Part shown: positions 36,894-48,482 of the stretch, in pieces
Numbering within the stretch: position 1 is the stretch's first letter
Layout of the letters: each line of letters starts with the position of its first letter
Assembly: GCA_028716385.1 (NCBI GenBank)
Contig: JAQUPX010000002.1
Coordinates: 457,849 to 521,848 of the forward strand
Direction of reading: 5' to 3'
Length of the DNA stretch: 64,000 nt
DNA from: a bacterium
GTDB taxonomy: Bacteria > Hydrothermota > UBA3073 > JACQXS01 > JAQTXJ01
Notes under the pieces: model-generated
What the model was told of the DNA's origin: nothing
Databases searched by the model: none
Seen by the model: the letters and a program-made list of their open reading frames with translations, nothing else
Position numbers and translations under genes: made by a program

Positions 36894-37265
36894 ATGATTC
36901 AGACTTTTACAAAGCTTGAAGTTGCAGATAATACCGGTGCAAAAACTGCAATGTGTATAGGTATACCGGGGTCAAGTTTTAGAAGATACGCACACATCGG
37001 GGATGTAATTACTGTCGTCGTAAAAAGTGCAATAGGTCAGGGAACAATAAAAAATCATACGATTCAGACCGCAGTGGTAGTTCGGACAAAAAAAGAATGC
37101 CGCCGGGCTGATGGAAGTTATGTAAGATTTGATGAAAATGCCTGCGTCCTTATTAGTAAAGAAACTAGAGAACCTCTTGGAACTCGTGTATTCGGACCAA
37201 TTGCGCGCGAAATCAGAGACAAAGAGTTTACAAAAATTGCATCTCTGGCAAGTGAGGTAGTATGA
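36894..37265 (+). CDS. rplN: 50S ribosomal protein L14
   Basis: A 123-residue L14, full length. Signature words: [17 protein letters not shown], then [14 protein letters not shown], and [25 protein letters not shown] precedes the ATG. The stop overlaps the rplX start by the ATGA arrangement. Confidence 0.98.
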   Translation: MIQTFTKLEVADNTGAKTAMCIGIPGSSFRRYAHIGDVITVVVKSAIGQGTIKNHTIQTAVVVRTKKECRRADGSYVRFDENACVLISKETREPLGTRVFGPIAREIRDKEFTKIASLASEVV

Positions 37266-37597
37266 GATTAAAAAAGAATGACCTTGTGCAAGTAATGATT
37301 GGCGCTTATAGAGGCAAAAAAGGGAAAATATTAAAGGTGTTTAATGGCAAGGATAAAGCCGGTAAAGATAAAAATACCTGTATAGTAGAAAGTATCAATA
37401 TGCGAATCAAACACCAGAAACCAACTGCCCCCGGAGAAGCTGCAGGAAGACTAAAAAAAGAATGCCCGATTAGAGCAGATAATCTTCGTCTCGTGTGCCC
37501 AAGATGCGGTAAACTTACGAAAATCAAGAGAGAAAAGAAAGGTACACAGAATGCACGCGTCTGCAAACAGTGTAACGAGATGGTAGACGAGAAGTAA
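37262..37597 (+). CDS. rplX: 50S ribosomal protein L24 (zinc-ribbon form)
   Basis: A 111-residue L24, an assembly initiator of the 50S subunit. The KOW motif ([17 protein letters not shown]) is at about 11-27. The C-terminal part carries four cysteines (79, 82, 101, 104; CPRC and CKQC), a zinc-ribbon form known in some bacterial L24 lineages. It is the last gene of the cluster. rplE, rpsN, rpsH and the rest of the spc operon do not follow. Confidence 0.97.
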   Translation: MRLKKNDLVQVMIGAYRGKKGKILKVFNGKDKAGKDKNTCIVESINMRIKHQKPTAPGEAAGRLKKECPIRADNLRLVCPRCGKLTKIKREKKGTQNARVCKQCNEMVDEK

Positions 37598-37935
37598 AGC
37601 TTACCCCTAGTAAATCCATAGTACAGTATCCCCCTTAGTAAACTCATAGTAATTCATAGTAACTTATTGTAACAAAAGATAAGACTTGCCACGAAAGCAC
37701 AAAATCACAAAATTACACTAAACGGAAACAAAGATTTTAGCCACGGATTAACACTGATAGGAGGAGTATATCAGGGAATCAGAAGATCAGTGGGCAGGAT
37801 ACCAGAATATCAGAGTATCAGGAACAAAAATAGAGAACAGAAAATTTCAACAGGGATTTTAAGAGACTGTAAAGAGATTAAAAGATTCTAGAGAGCATTC
37901 AAACAAAGTGGGCAAGGGCATCTCCCCTACGATTA
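37598..37935. repeat. Intergenic repeat phrases after the ribosomal cluster
   Basis: No gene is seen. A 'CATAGTAATTCATAGTAAC' run (37617-37670), an 'AGTATATCAGGGAATCAG' phrase (37765-37828; cf. 16480) and a 'CAACAGGGATTTTAAGAGAC' phrase (~37848), which is the uninterrupted form of the host phrase of hairpin copies g and h. Confidence 0.7.
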
Positions 37936-40074
37936 TTACTTCATCAAGATTAGTTTCTTTGTCAGTTTAAACTCATCTGTTGTGAGCGTTGCGAAATAGA
38001 TGCCTGTAGAAAGTCCTTTGGAGGGGAAGGTGACAGTATAAGTGCCGGCGGGTTTTTCGCCGTTAACCAAGGTTTTTACACAACTTCCGGAAATGTCATA
38101 AAGTTTTAATGATATTTTAGTCTTAACGGGGAGCGAATAACTAATAACCGTTGATTTAATAAACGGGTTTCCCCGAAATTGGAGCGTAGCGACATCCCGC
38201 CCTGGCAAGACCGAAATTGACGATTCTTCTACCCCTACCATATTATATACTGCAAGACCACCACCAGTACCAATCCAAAGACTACTCCCTTCTATCCCAA
38301 GAGCATAGATATCGTTATCCGGCAAACCGGAATTTGAGGTTTTGAACACAGTCCAGTTCGTACCGTCAAATTTAGCAAGACCACTAGCGCCAGCACCATA
38401 TTCATCAAAAGTGCCAATCCAGATATTACTCCCTTTTATTGCAAGAGCAAAAACAAAATTATTAGGCAACCCGGAATTTGACTCGTTGAACACAGTCCAG
38501 TTCGTCCCGTCAAACTTTGCAAGTCCACCATGCTCAGTGCCAATCCATTTATTGCCTCCTTCTATTGCAAGAGTAAAGACACAGTTATCAGGCAAACCAG
38601 AATTTGAAGTGTTGAATACAGTCCAGTTAGTCCCGTCAAATTTCGCAAGACCACCCCCACCAGTGCCAATCCAGATATTACTGTCTTCTATTGCAATAGA
38701 GCGAACTTCATCATAAGGCAAACCGGAATTTGAGGTATTATATACAGTCCAGTTCGTCCCGTCAAATTTCGCAAGACCATCCATAGTGCCAATCCAGATA
38801 TTACTTCCTTCTATCTTCAGAGCCCTGACCTCATTATCAGGCAAATCGGAATTTGAAGTATTGAACACAGTCCAGTTTGTACCATCAAACTTTGCAAGAC
38901 CACAAACAGAAGTGCCAATCCAGATATTACTTCCTTCTATCTCAAGAGTCCTGACCCAGTTATCAGGCAACCCGGAATTTGTTCTATTATACACAGCCCA
39001 GTTTTTGCCATTAAACTTCCCAAGACCACCAACAGAAGTGCCAATCCATTTATTATTTTCTTCTATCCCAAGAGCATAGACCACGCTACCAGGCAATGAG
39101 AGGTTAAACACAGTCCAGTTCGTCCCGTCAAATTTAGCAAGACGGCCACTACCACCACTACCATAATAAGTGCCAATCCAGATGTTATTTTCTTCTATTG
39201 CAAGTGCAGTGACATCGTTATCAGGCAAACCGGAATTTGAAGTATCGCACACAGTCCAGTTTGTTCCGTCAAACTTTGCAAGTCCACCAGTAGTGCCAAT
39301 CCAGATATTACTTTCTGTTATTGCGAGGGACAAGAGATGGTTAGAAGGCAACCCTGAATTTGAAGTGTTATACACAGTCCAGTTAGTGCCGTCAAATTTC
39401 GCAAGTCCACGATCTTGAGTGCCAACCCAGATATTATTTCCTTCTATTGCAAGAGCGGAAACTTCGTTAGACGGCAACGAGTTAAACACAGTCCAGTTAG
39501 TGCCGTCAAACTTCGCTAAACCACCACCACAAGTACCAATCCAGATATTATTTCCTTCTATTGCAAGAGTGGAGACACGGTTACAAGGTAAACCAGAATT
39601 GGAGGTATCATACACAATCCAATTTTTTCCGTCAAACTTCGCAAGTCCACCCAAATCACCATAAAAATCATCAGTACCAATCCATATATTACTATCTTCT
39701 ATTTCAATAGAGCGAACTTCATCATAAGGCAAACCGGAATTTGAGGTATTATACACCGTCCAGTTAATGCCATCAAACTTCGCAAGACCACCAGTAGTGC
39801 CAATCCAGATATTACTTCCATCGTATGTAAGAGCACGAACATTGTTATCAGGCAAACCGGAATTTGAACGGTTATAAAATGTCATTTCTCCGGTAGTTTT
39901 GTTCATTTTTACGAGTCCACCACCATAAGTTCCAATCCATAGTTCATTCCCGCTGTCAGCAATAGCTTTGACATGTTGTCCGCAAGTATAATTGGTCCAG
40001 CCCGGGTATTGGGCATTAGCAGTTGCTGTAACAAAAACAAAGAATAAAAACATTATTGGTTTTAATTTTATCAT
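37936..40074 (-). CDS. Secreted 14-repeat propeller (WIGT family) with sorting domain
   Basis: A 712-residue paralogue of the gene at 11671. The frame opens at 40125, but AAGGAGAAAA precedes the ATG at 40074 and gives a proper signal peptide (MIKLKPIMFLFFVFVTATAN, then AQYPGW). Fourteen WIGT repeats, i.e. two 7-blade propellers. Three blades carry loop insertions (DDFYGDLGG, YYGSGGSGR, FDEYGAGASG) and one is shortened. The junction GVEESSISVLPGRDVATLQF contains the ~30-nt repeat core (38170-38217). The sorting domain (LKLYDISGSCVKTLVNGEKP) ends KKLILMK. Confidence 0.82.
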   Translation of the reverse strand: MIKLKPIMFLFFVFVTATANAQYPGWTNYTCGQHVKAIADSGNELWIGTYGGGLVKMNKTTGEMTFYNRSNSGLPDNNVRALTYDGSNIWIGTTGGLAKFDGINWTVYNTSNSGLPYDEVRSIEIEDSNIWIGTDDFYGDLGGLAKFDGKNWIVYDTSNSGLPCNRVSTLAIEGNNIWIGTCGGGLAKFDGTNWTVFNSLPSNEVSALAIEGNNIWVGTQDRGLAKFDGTNWTVYNTSNSGLPSNHLLSLAITESNIWIGTTGGLAKFDGTNWTVCDTSNSGLPDNDVTALAIEENNIWIGTYYGSGGSGRLAKFDGTNWTVFNLSLPGSVVYALGIEENNKWIGTSVGGLGKFNGKNWAVYNRTNSGLPDNWVRTLEIEGSNIWIGTSVCGLAKFDGTNWTVFNTSNSDLPDNEVRALKIEGSNIWIGTMDGLAKFDGTNWTVYNTSNSGLPYDEVRSIAIEDSNIWIGTGGGGLAKFDGTNWTVFNTSNSGLPDNCVFTLAIEGGNKWIGTEHGGLAKFDGTNWTVFNESNSGLPNNFVFALAIKGSNIWIGTFDEYGAGASGLAKFDGTNWTVFKTSNSGLPDNDIYALGIEGSSLWIGTGGGLAVYNMVGVEESSISVLPGRDVATLQFRGNPFIKSTVISYSLPVKTKISLKLYDISGSCVKTLVNGEKPAGTYTVTFPSKGLSTGIYFATLTTDEFKLTKKLILMK
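38170..38217. repeat. ~30-nt repeat core in coding linker, second coding copy
   Basis: Same arrangement as 11947-11993: CCGAAATTG at both ends and a GCGACATCCCGCC core; here the second stem arm has decayed (GGCAAGA). Encodes VLPGRDVATLQF. Because the two genes are paralogues, this copy may be inherited rather than independent. Confidence 0.65.
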
Positions 40075-40242
40075 TTTTCTCCTTATATTTTTAATCTCAG
40101 AATACATACTTACGTAACTATACATGCTTTAGTTTTCTGGAATTGTCAAGCAAATTAAGAAAAACTCCAAGATTTGAATATTATAATAAGAGAAATTTTT
40201 TCACCGCAGAGTCGCAGAGGGCGCAGAGAAAATAAAAGAAAA

Positions 40243-40269
40243 GGGACGGGAATGAAAATTCCCGCCCCC
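40243..40269 (-). terminator. Imperfect terminator hairpin
   Basis: GGGACGGGAAT and ATTCCCGCCCC form an 11-bp stem with one A-C mismatch around GAAA, about 20 bases after the stop of the gene at 40291. It is preceded by a CGCAGAG x3 phrase (40203-40228). Confidence 0.5.
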
Positions 40270-40290
40270 CATTCCCTATTGAGATTATAA

Positions 40291-41718
40291 TTATCTAACT
40301 AATAATGCTTTTTGTGTTCTTGTTTCCGTAGCCGTCTTCAGTTGATAGAAGTAATAACCGTTTGGTAATTGTTTTCCTGCTTCTGATTTGCCATTCCACT
40401 GCACATTGTAAGTACCGGAAGACTGGACTTTATTTATTAATGTCCTTACCGGTTTACCTGAAATGTCAAAAACTTTCAGCGTAGCATATCCCGTATTTGC
40501 CAACGCATATTGGATGTTAGCAAATGAGTTGAATGGATTCGGAGAAGCGTTAAGAGTAGTCGTTGGCTTTGTAATCCCTTTTTCCTCAACACCAAGAGAA
40601 GAAAGTCTTATTAACAATATATAGGGATACATATAACTCGTTGCCGTTCCTGCAATTATATACCCCCCACTTGCACATTTTGCGAGATACCCGCCGACAT
40701 CATTATAACCCATACCATCATAGGTTTTTGTCCATGTGGTATCGCCATTTGCATTTAGTTTGAGAAGATATATATCAGCATTACTACCCAAAGAATAAGT
40801 CTCTCCCGCGACTAAGTATCCGCCTTCTGAACATTCCAAAACAGAAGTGCAGAAATCGCTTTGGTCTCCACCATAAATTCTTGTCCACAAGCTGTCCCCG
40901 GTAGAATTTGTCTTAATAATATAAACGTTATCTTTATCTGAACTGGGTTGATAAGTTTGCGCTGCAATTATAAATCCGTCGTCCGAACATTCCTGGACGG
41001 AATATCCCATATCAAGTTCGGCTGTGCCATAAGTTCTTGTCCAGAGAGTATCACCCACTGAATCCACTTTCATAAGCAATACACTGCCTCCGGTAGAAGA
41101 CCCGATAAATGAATACCCTGCAACTATAAAATTACCGTCCTTACACTCCTGAACACAACTAGCCCACTCATCATTTCCCGGACCATATTTTCTTGTCCAA
41201 AGAGTATCACCATTTTCATCTATTCTGATAAGGCAAGCATAGGTATTTGAACTTACTTTTCCTGCAATCAAAAACCCACCGCTGCTGCATTTGCAAACAT
41301 AATTTCCATAATTTTTATCCATTAAATTATAAATTCTTGTCCATAGAGTATCGCCGTTAGCTTTAGTTCTTAATGCGAAAATATCTCCAAACATACCACG
41401 GTCTCTGGTTCCCACAACAATGAATCCGCTATCATCACATATTTGAATGGAATTCGCCATTTCACTTTTGTCATCACTACCATAATTTTTTGTCCATACA
41501 GTATCTCCGGCTGAATCCGTTTTTACAAGATAAAAATCATACTCTTTAAGAGAACCCGGGTCTTTATCTAATTTTCCTGCAACTATAAATCCTCCGTCCG
41601 GACATTCTTTAACATCCGCTGCATATTGAGATTCCTGTCTGCCTATCCACTTAGTCCAATCTGCAAAAGAATTAACTGCTAACAAAAGAAGCAACATAAT
41701 ACTAACTTTTTTAAACAT
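40291..41718 (-). CDS. Secreted 7-blade propeller (divergent LWTKTYGG family) with sorting domain
   Basis: A 475-residue protein. The frame opens at 41775, but ACAGGGGGCAGT precedes the ATG at 41718 and gives a clean signal peptide (MFKKVSIMLLLLLAVNSFA). Seven repeats with the same plan as the gene at 29356 but much more divergent and cysteine-rich (VQECSDDGFIIAA, KCSSGGFLIAG), so this is an older branch. The junction GVEEKGITKPT is followed by a FlgD-like sorting domain (YNVQWNGKSEAGKQL, then NGYYFYQL) ending QKALLVR. It lies just downstream of the 23S gene, in the same direction. Confidence 0.8.
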   Translation of the reverse strand: MFKKVSIMLLLLLAVNSFADWTKWIGRQESQYAADVKECPDGGFIVAGKLDKDPGSLKEYDFYLVKTDSAGDTVWTKNYGSDDKSEMANSIQICDDSGFIVVGTRDRGMFGDIFALRTKANGDTLWTRIYNLMDKNYGNYVCKCSSGGFLIAGKVSSNTYACLIRIDENGDTLWTRKYGPGNDEWASCVQECKDGNFIVAGYSFIGSSTGGSVLLMKVDSVGDTLWTRTYGTAELDMGYSVQECSDDGFIIAAQTYQPSSDKDNVYIIKTNSTGDSLWTRIYGGDQSDFCTSVLECSEGGYLVAGETYSLGSNADIYLLKLNANGDTTWTKTYDGMGYNDVGGYLAKCASGGYIIAGTATSYMYPYILLIRLSSLGVEEKGITKPTTTLNASPNPFNSFANIQYALANTGYATLKVFDISGKPVRTLINKVQSSGTYNVQWNGKSEAGKQLPNGYYFYQLKTATETRTQKALLVR

Positions 41719-41800
41719 ACTGCCCCCTGTAAATTTTTTGTTTGAATTTGATAAAAATGGAAAGAAGAACAACATTTATTAAAAACATAGATAAAAAAAT

Positions 41801-41819
41801 AGGAAAAGTAGTTTAAGAG
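41801..41819 (-). other. 3' arm of the pre-23S processing stem, followed by a T-run
   Basis: This 19-base stretch is the exact complement of 44832-44850, just outside the mature 23S ends. On the minus strand the arm is followed by ATTTTTTTAT (41791-41800). The stem and T-run could act as processing site and terminator together. Confidence 0.8.
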
Positions 41820-44828
<3,009 letters not shown>

Positions 44829-44831
44829 TTA

Positions 44832-44850
44832 CTCTTAAACTACTTTTCCT
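44832..44850 (-). other. 5' arm of the pre-23S processing stem
   Basis: Perfect 19-bp complement of 41801-41819, a typical RNase III-type long-range stem, three bases outside the 5' end of the mature rRNA. Confidence 0.8.
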
Positions 44851-44895
44851 ATATAAGTATCAAAGAACTTCTGTTTAAAATAAAAAATAGACTTA

Positions 44896-44925
44896 ATTAC
44901 TTATGCGATAAGTCATATTTGTCAA
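44896..44925 (-). promoter_or_regulatory. Possible 23S promoter
   Basis: Minus strand TTGACA (44920-44925) followed after 18 bases by AGTAAT (44896-44901), about 70 bases upstream of the mature 5' end. The -10 match is weak. Confidence 0.35.
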
Positions 44926-45022
44926 GCAAAAAATATAAGTTTTTATAAATAAATCTGTCTATCCCCAAAAGAACGTTACTAAAGACTTCTCCACTTTATT
45001 AAGTCTCAATTTACTTTCTCTT

Positions 45023-45994
45023 TTATTTCAATATCGTCAGTTTTTTTGTCACTTTATATTCTCCTGCTTCCATTTTTATGAAGTAGATACCATTTTTTAC
45101 TTTCTGTCCCCTGTTATCTTTTCCATCCCATCTTAAGGCAATAGTCAGTGCACAGTGGAAAGACTTAACTAACTTTCCTGCAATATCATAAATCGTTAAT
45201 TCTGCGGTTTCGCTGTTATCTGGTGCGCCTAAAGCGGAAAAACTAATCACTGTTGACTGTGTAAACGGGTTTGGTCTTATTTCTATATTTAATTTTTGAT
45301 TTTTGATATTTAATTTTTCTTCTATACCTACATTTTCAACAATTACACTATCAATTCTAAAATCATTTGTAGCACTTGCTTCGCAGAAAGAATAACTTGA
45401 ACTGGCAGTACATACATGAGATATACAGTTAATTTTCATCCCTGTTAAATTGCCACTTGCTATTGGCAAAGATGCACTTCCTCCATAATAGTGCGTAGGA
45501 TGAGAAGAACTCCAAGGGTCTAAATACCAATCCAACCATCGTATGTCCCATACTCCATCTATACAAAGTAAAACATTTGCTTCGCTTATTGCAGACCCCT
45601 TATTCATTTGGGAACTTGTCCAATGATACAAGTCTGCTTTGCCATACGAGAATATTTTAACCGTAAAAGGAGCGGTAACAATAAAGTTTGTTTTTATTAC
45701 ACCTGCTTCTATTTTTGTAGAAGGAAGCGGTTTCCGTTTCCCACTACCACCATCATGATACTCGTAAGCGTAAGTATGCATAGCACAATAATTTGCCATG
45801 CTATCCGGCAAATCAACAAAAATATTATAATCCGCATAACCACTTTGACCGCTTACAGAGTCATAATAAGGTGAAATAGTATCTACAATTGTATATTTTT
45901 CCCACGGCACTTCATTAAATCCCGCAGCTTTCACCTGAACCCCAAAAACACACAATTGAACTAATATCCCCACAAAAATAATTATTCTTCTCAT
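45023..45994 (-). CDS. Secreted protein with sorting domain (GFNEVPW family)
   Basis: A 323-residue protein preceded by AAGGGG, last gene of a four-gene operon. Signal peptide MRRIIIFVGILVQLCVFGVQ, then an unrecognised beta-rich domain of about 215 residues. That domain starts GFNEVPWEKYTIVDTI and includes LPDSMANYC, paralogous to the gene at 47503. The linker NIKNQKLNI is encoded by the AT phrase at 45284-45319. The sorting domain (LTIYDIAGKLVKSF, then LRWDGKDNRGQKV) ends KKLTILK. Confidence 0.75.
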   Translation of the reverse strand: MRRIIIFVGILVQLCVFGVQVKAAGFNEVPWEKYTIVDTISPYYDSVSGQSGYADYNIFVDLPDSMANYCAMHTYAYEYHDGGSGKRKPLPSTKIEAGVIKTNFIVTAPFTVKIFSYGKADLYHWTSSQMNKGSAISEANVLLCIDGVWDIRWLDWYLDPWSSSHPTHYYGGSASLPIASGNLTGMKINCISHVCTASSSYSFCEASATNDFRIDSVIVENVGIEEKLNIKNQKLNIEIRPNPFTQSTVISFSALGAPDNSETAELTIYDIAGKLVKSFHCALTIALRWDGKDNRGQKVKNGIYFIKMEAGEYKVTKKLTILK

Positions 45995-46003
45995 ATTCCC
46001 CTT

Positions 46004-47503
46004 CTATTTCATCAGCACTATTTTCTTTGTCTGCTCATAACCGCCTGCTTTGAATACAACGAAATAGATGCCTAAACCACAATTTTTTCCATCCCATTTT
46101 GTCTTATACTCTCCTGCTTCCTTTCTCTCACCTACAAGAGTTGCAACCTTCTGTCCCGAAAGATTATGAATACTGATATTCACGTAACAGTTCTTCGCAA
46201 CCCCATACTTTATCTCAGTGTTTCTTGTGAATGGATTTTGACTATTCAGAAATAATTTATCGGATATTGATGCCGTTTTCTCCTCAACACCTATTACTCG
46301 CGTCTTTACTAAATATACATCATACCCGCCGGCACCAAAGGAATTTGTCGTACCTGCAATAATATACCCTCCGTCGCTCGTCTGCTGAACCGAATTACCG
46401 ACATCACTACCGCTGGCACCAAAAGTTCTTGTCCATAAAGCATTTCCACTCGCATTCGTCTTCATCAAATATACATCGTTACTGCCGGCACCAAAAGAAT
46501 TTGTATTACCTGCTATTATATAGCCACTATCATTCGTCTGCTTAACTGAATTGCCTACTGCAACATAACCACTATCGCCAAAAGTCTTTTTCCATATAGC
46601 ATTTCCACTGGCATCCGTCTTGATTAAATATAAATCATTATAATTACTAATCCAAGAACTAGTCTCACCTGTTATTATATATCCTCCATCACTTGTCTGC
46701 TGAACTGAATTGCCGACATTGTAGCTACTGTCGCCAAAAGTCTTATACCACGATAGATTGCCACTGACATTCGTCTTTATCAATAATACATTCCTATCGG
46801 GTGGATATGTACTACCGGGAAAAGAATAAGTTGCGCCTGCTATTATATACCCACCATCACTCGTCTGCTGAACCGAATAGCCATAATCCCTATATTCGCC
46901 ACCAAAAATCTTATCCCACATTTGATTGCCACTGGCATCCACTTTAATTAAATATACATCACTCAAATCCGAACGAGGATCCCCGGAACCAGGTATCAAG
47001 CCTACTATTATATATCCTCCATCACTCGCCTGCCGAACCGATTTGCCCACATCAGTGCTCCCGCCACCATAAATTCTGCTCCACTGTTGGTTCCCGTTTG
47101 CATCTACCTTTATCAAATATACATCAGTAGAACTAGTAAAAGAACAACTGCCTGTAATAATATATCCTCCGTCGCTCGTCTGTTGAACTGAATACCCATA
47201 ATCTTCTTTACTCCCACCATAAGTCCTTGCCCATAATGTATCGCCATTCGCATTCGTCTTTATCAAATATACATCATCGCTGCCGGCACCAAAAGAGTTT
47301 GTATAACCTACTATTATATAGCCCCCATCACTCGTCTGCTGAACTAAATAACCATAATCATTTCCACTTCCACCATAAGTCCTTGTCCATAGAGTATCCG
47401 TCTGTGCTAAAACATTAGTGCAGAAAAACACAATTACACCGGTCACTAAAATTGTCAAAACTCTGTGCATACTTTTTAACTTTTTTTCAAAGCCTATTTT
47501 CAT
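46004..47503 (-). CDS. Secreted 7-blade propeller (LWTRTYGG family) with sorting domain
   Basis: A 499-residue member of the LWTKTYGG family. The signal peptide follows a basic start (MKIGFEKKLKSMHRVLTILV); a start at Met12 (MHRVLTILVTGV) would give a more ordinary one. Seven repeats (QQTSDGGYIIAG, DVYLIKTNASGN). The ATG overlaps the stop of the upstream gene by one base (TAATG), so translation is coupled. It is followed nine bases later by the gene at 45023. The sorting domain (ISIHNLSGQKVATLV) ends KKIVLMK. Confidence 0.8.
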   Translation of the reverse strand: MKIGFEKKLKSMHRVLTILVTGVIVFFCTNVLAQTDTLWTRTYGGSGNDYGYLVQQTSDGGYIIVGYTNSFGAGSDDVYLIKTNANGDTLWARTYGGSKEDYGYSVQQTSDGGYIITGSCSFTSSTDVYLIKVDANGNQQWSRIYGGGSTDVGKSVRQASDGGYIIVGLIPGSGDPRSDLSDVYLIKVDASGNQMWDKIFGGEYRDYGYSVQQTSDGGYIIAGATYSFPGSTYPPDRNVLLIKTNVSGNLSWYKTFGDSSYNVGNSVQQTSDGGYIITGETSSWISNYNDLYLIKTDASGNAIWKKTFGDSGYVAVGNSVKQTNDSGYIIAGNTNSFGAGSNDVYLMKTNASGNALWTRTFGASGSDVGNSVQQTSDGGYIIAGTTNSFGAGGYDVYLVKTRVIGVEEKTASISDKLFLNSQNPFTRNTEIKYGVAKNCYVNISIHNLSGQKVATLVGERKEAGEYKTKWDGKNCGLGIYFVVFKAGGYEQTKKIVLMK

Positions 47504-48474
47504 TATTTTAATACTACCATTTTTTTCGTTTCTTTATAACTACCGGTTGAAATTTTTACAAAATATACTCCCTTATCGTAATCTTTCGATTCTATTGTTT
47601 TCTTATAACTTCCCGGCAATGCGTTTCCATCAACTAACGTTTTTACACATTTTCCCGCAATGTCATAAATTTTTAATTGTGTTTTCCCCTCATTCAACAA
47701 CTCATAACTAATTACCGCTTTCCCGGTAAATAAATTCGGAGTTATTTCTATATTTGATTTTTGATTTTTAATATTTGATTTTTCCTCTATTCCTATATGT
47801 CCAATATACACACTATCAATTGTAAAATCATTATAAGCGTATGCTTCGACCCAGGATGAAGCTCCACCAACAGTGCTTGCACGAGATATGCAGTTAATTT
47901 TTATCCCCGTTATCGTACCGCTTACTGAAGGAGATATAAATCCCCCATAATTATAAGTATGCTCCTGAGGATAATATTGGTTATAGGGGTCGTTTTGAAC
48001 ATACTGGAATACTGTATCCCATACTCCACTTATACAAAGTGAAATATAAGCTTTTATAGTTGCAGAACCCTTATTGAAGTAAGCTTGAGCACTGGATTCA
48101 TGGTATAATTTCGACTCACCAATCCCAAATATTTTAACTATAAAAGGAGATGAAACACTAAAATTTGTTTTTATTATCCCTGCTTCTATTGATGTAAAAT
48201 CGCTTTTTGTTGGTATAACCTTTTTAATTCCACCCTCCCAATACTCAAAAGCATAAGTATGCATAGTGCAATAATTTGCCATGCTATCCGGCAAATTGAC
48301 AGAAACATTATATTTGCTATAATAATTTGGCGTTACTGAATCATTATACGCAATAGTATCCACAATTGTATATTTCACCCACGGCACTTCATTAAATCCC
48401 GCAGCTTTCGACTGAATCGGGATTAACCCACATAATAGAACAAACACCCCCGCAAAACCAATTATCCTTTTCAT
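47503..48474 (-). CDS. Secreted protein with sorting domain (GFNEVPW family)
   Basis: A 323-residue paralogue of the gene at 45023, second gene of the operon, preceded by GTAGGGAG. Signal peptide MKRIIGFAGVFVLLCGLIPI. The domain starts GFNEVPWVKYTIVDTI and shares LPDSMANYC and the INCIS word. The linker SNIKNQKSNIEI is encoded by the repeat phrase at 47749-47783. The sorting domain (LKIYDIAGKCVKTLVDGNAL, then YDKGVYFVKI) ends KKMVVLK and matches the subtype of the next gene upstream. Confidence 0.75.
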   Translation of the reverse strand: MKRIIGFAGVFVLLCGLIPIQSKAAGFNEVPWVKYTIVDTIAYNDSVTPNYYSKYNVSVNLPDSMANYCTMHTYAFEYWEGGIKKVIPTKSDFTSIEAGIIKTNFSVSSPFIVKIFGIGESKLYHESSAQAYFNKGSATIKAYISLCISGVWDTVFQYVQNDPYNQYYPQEHTYNYGGFISPSVSGTITGIKINCISRASTVGGASSWVEAYAYNDFTIDSVYIGHIGIEEKSNIKNQKSNIEITPNLFTGKAVISYELLNEGKTQLKIYDIAGKCVKTLVDGNALPGSYKKTIESKDYDKGVYFVKISTGSYKETKKMVVLK

Positions 48475-48482
48475 AATTCTCC

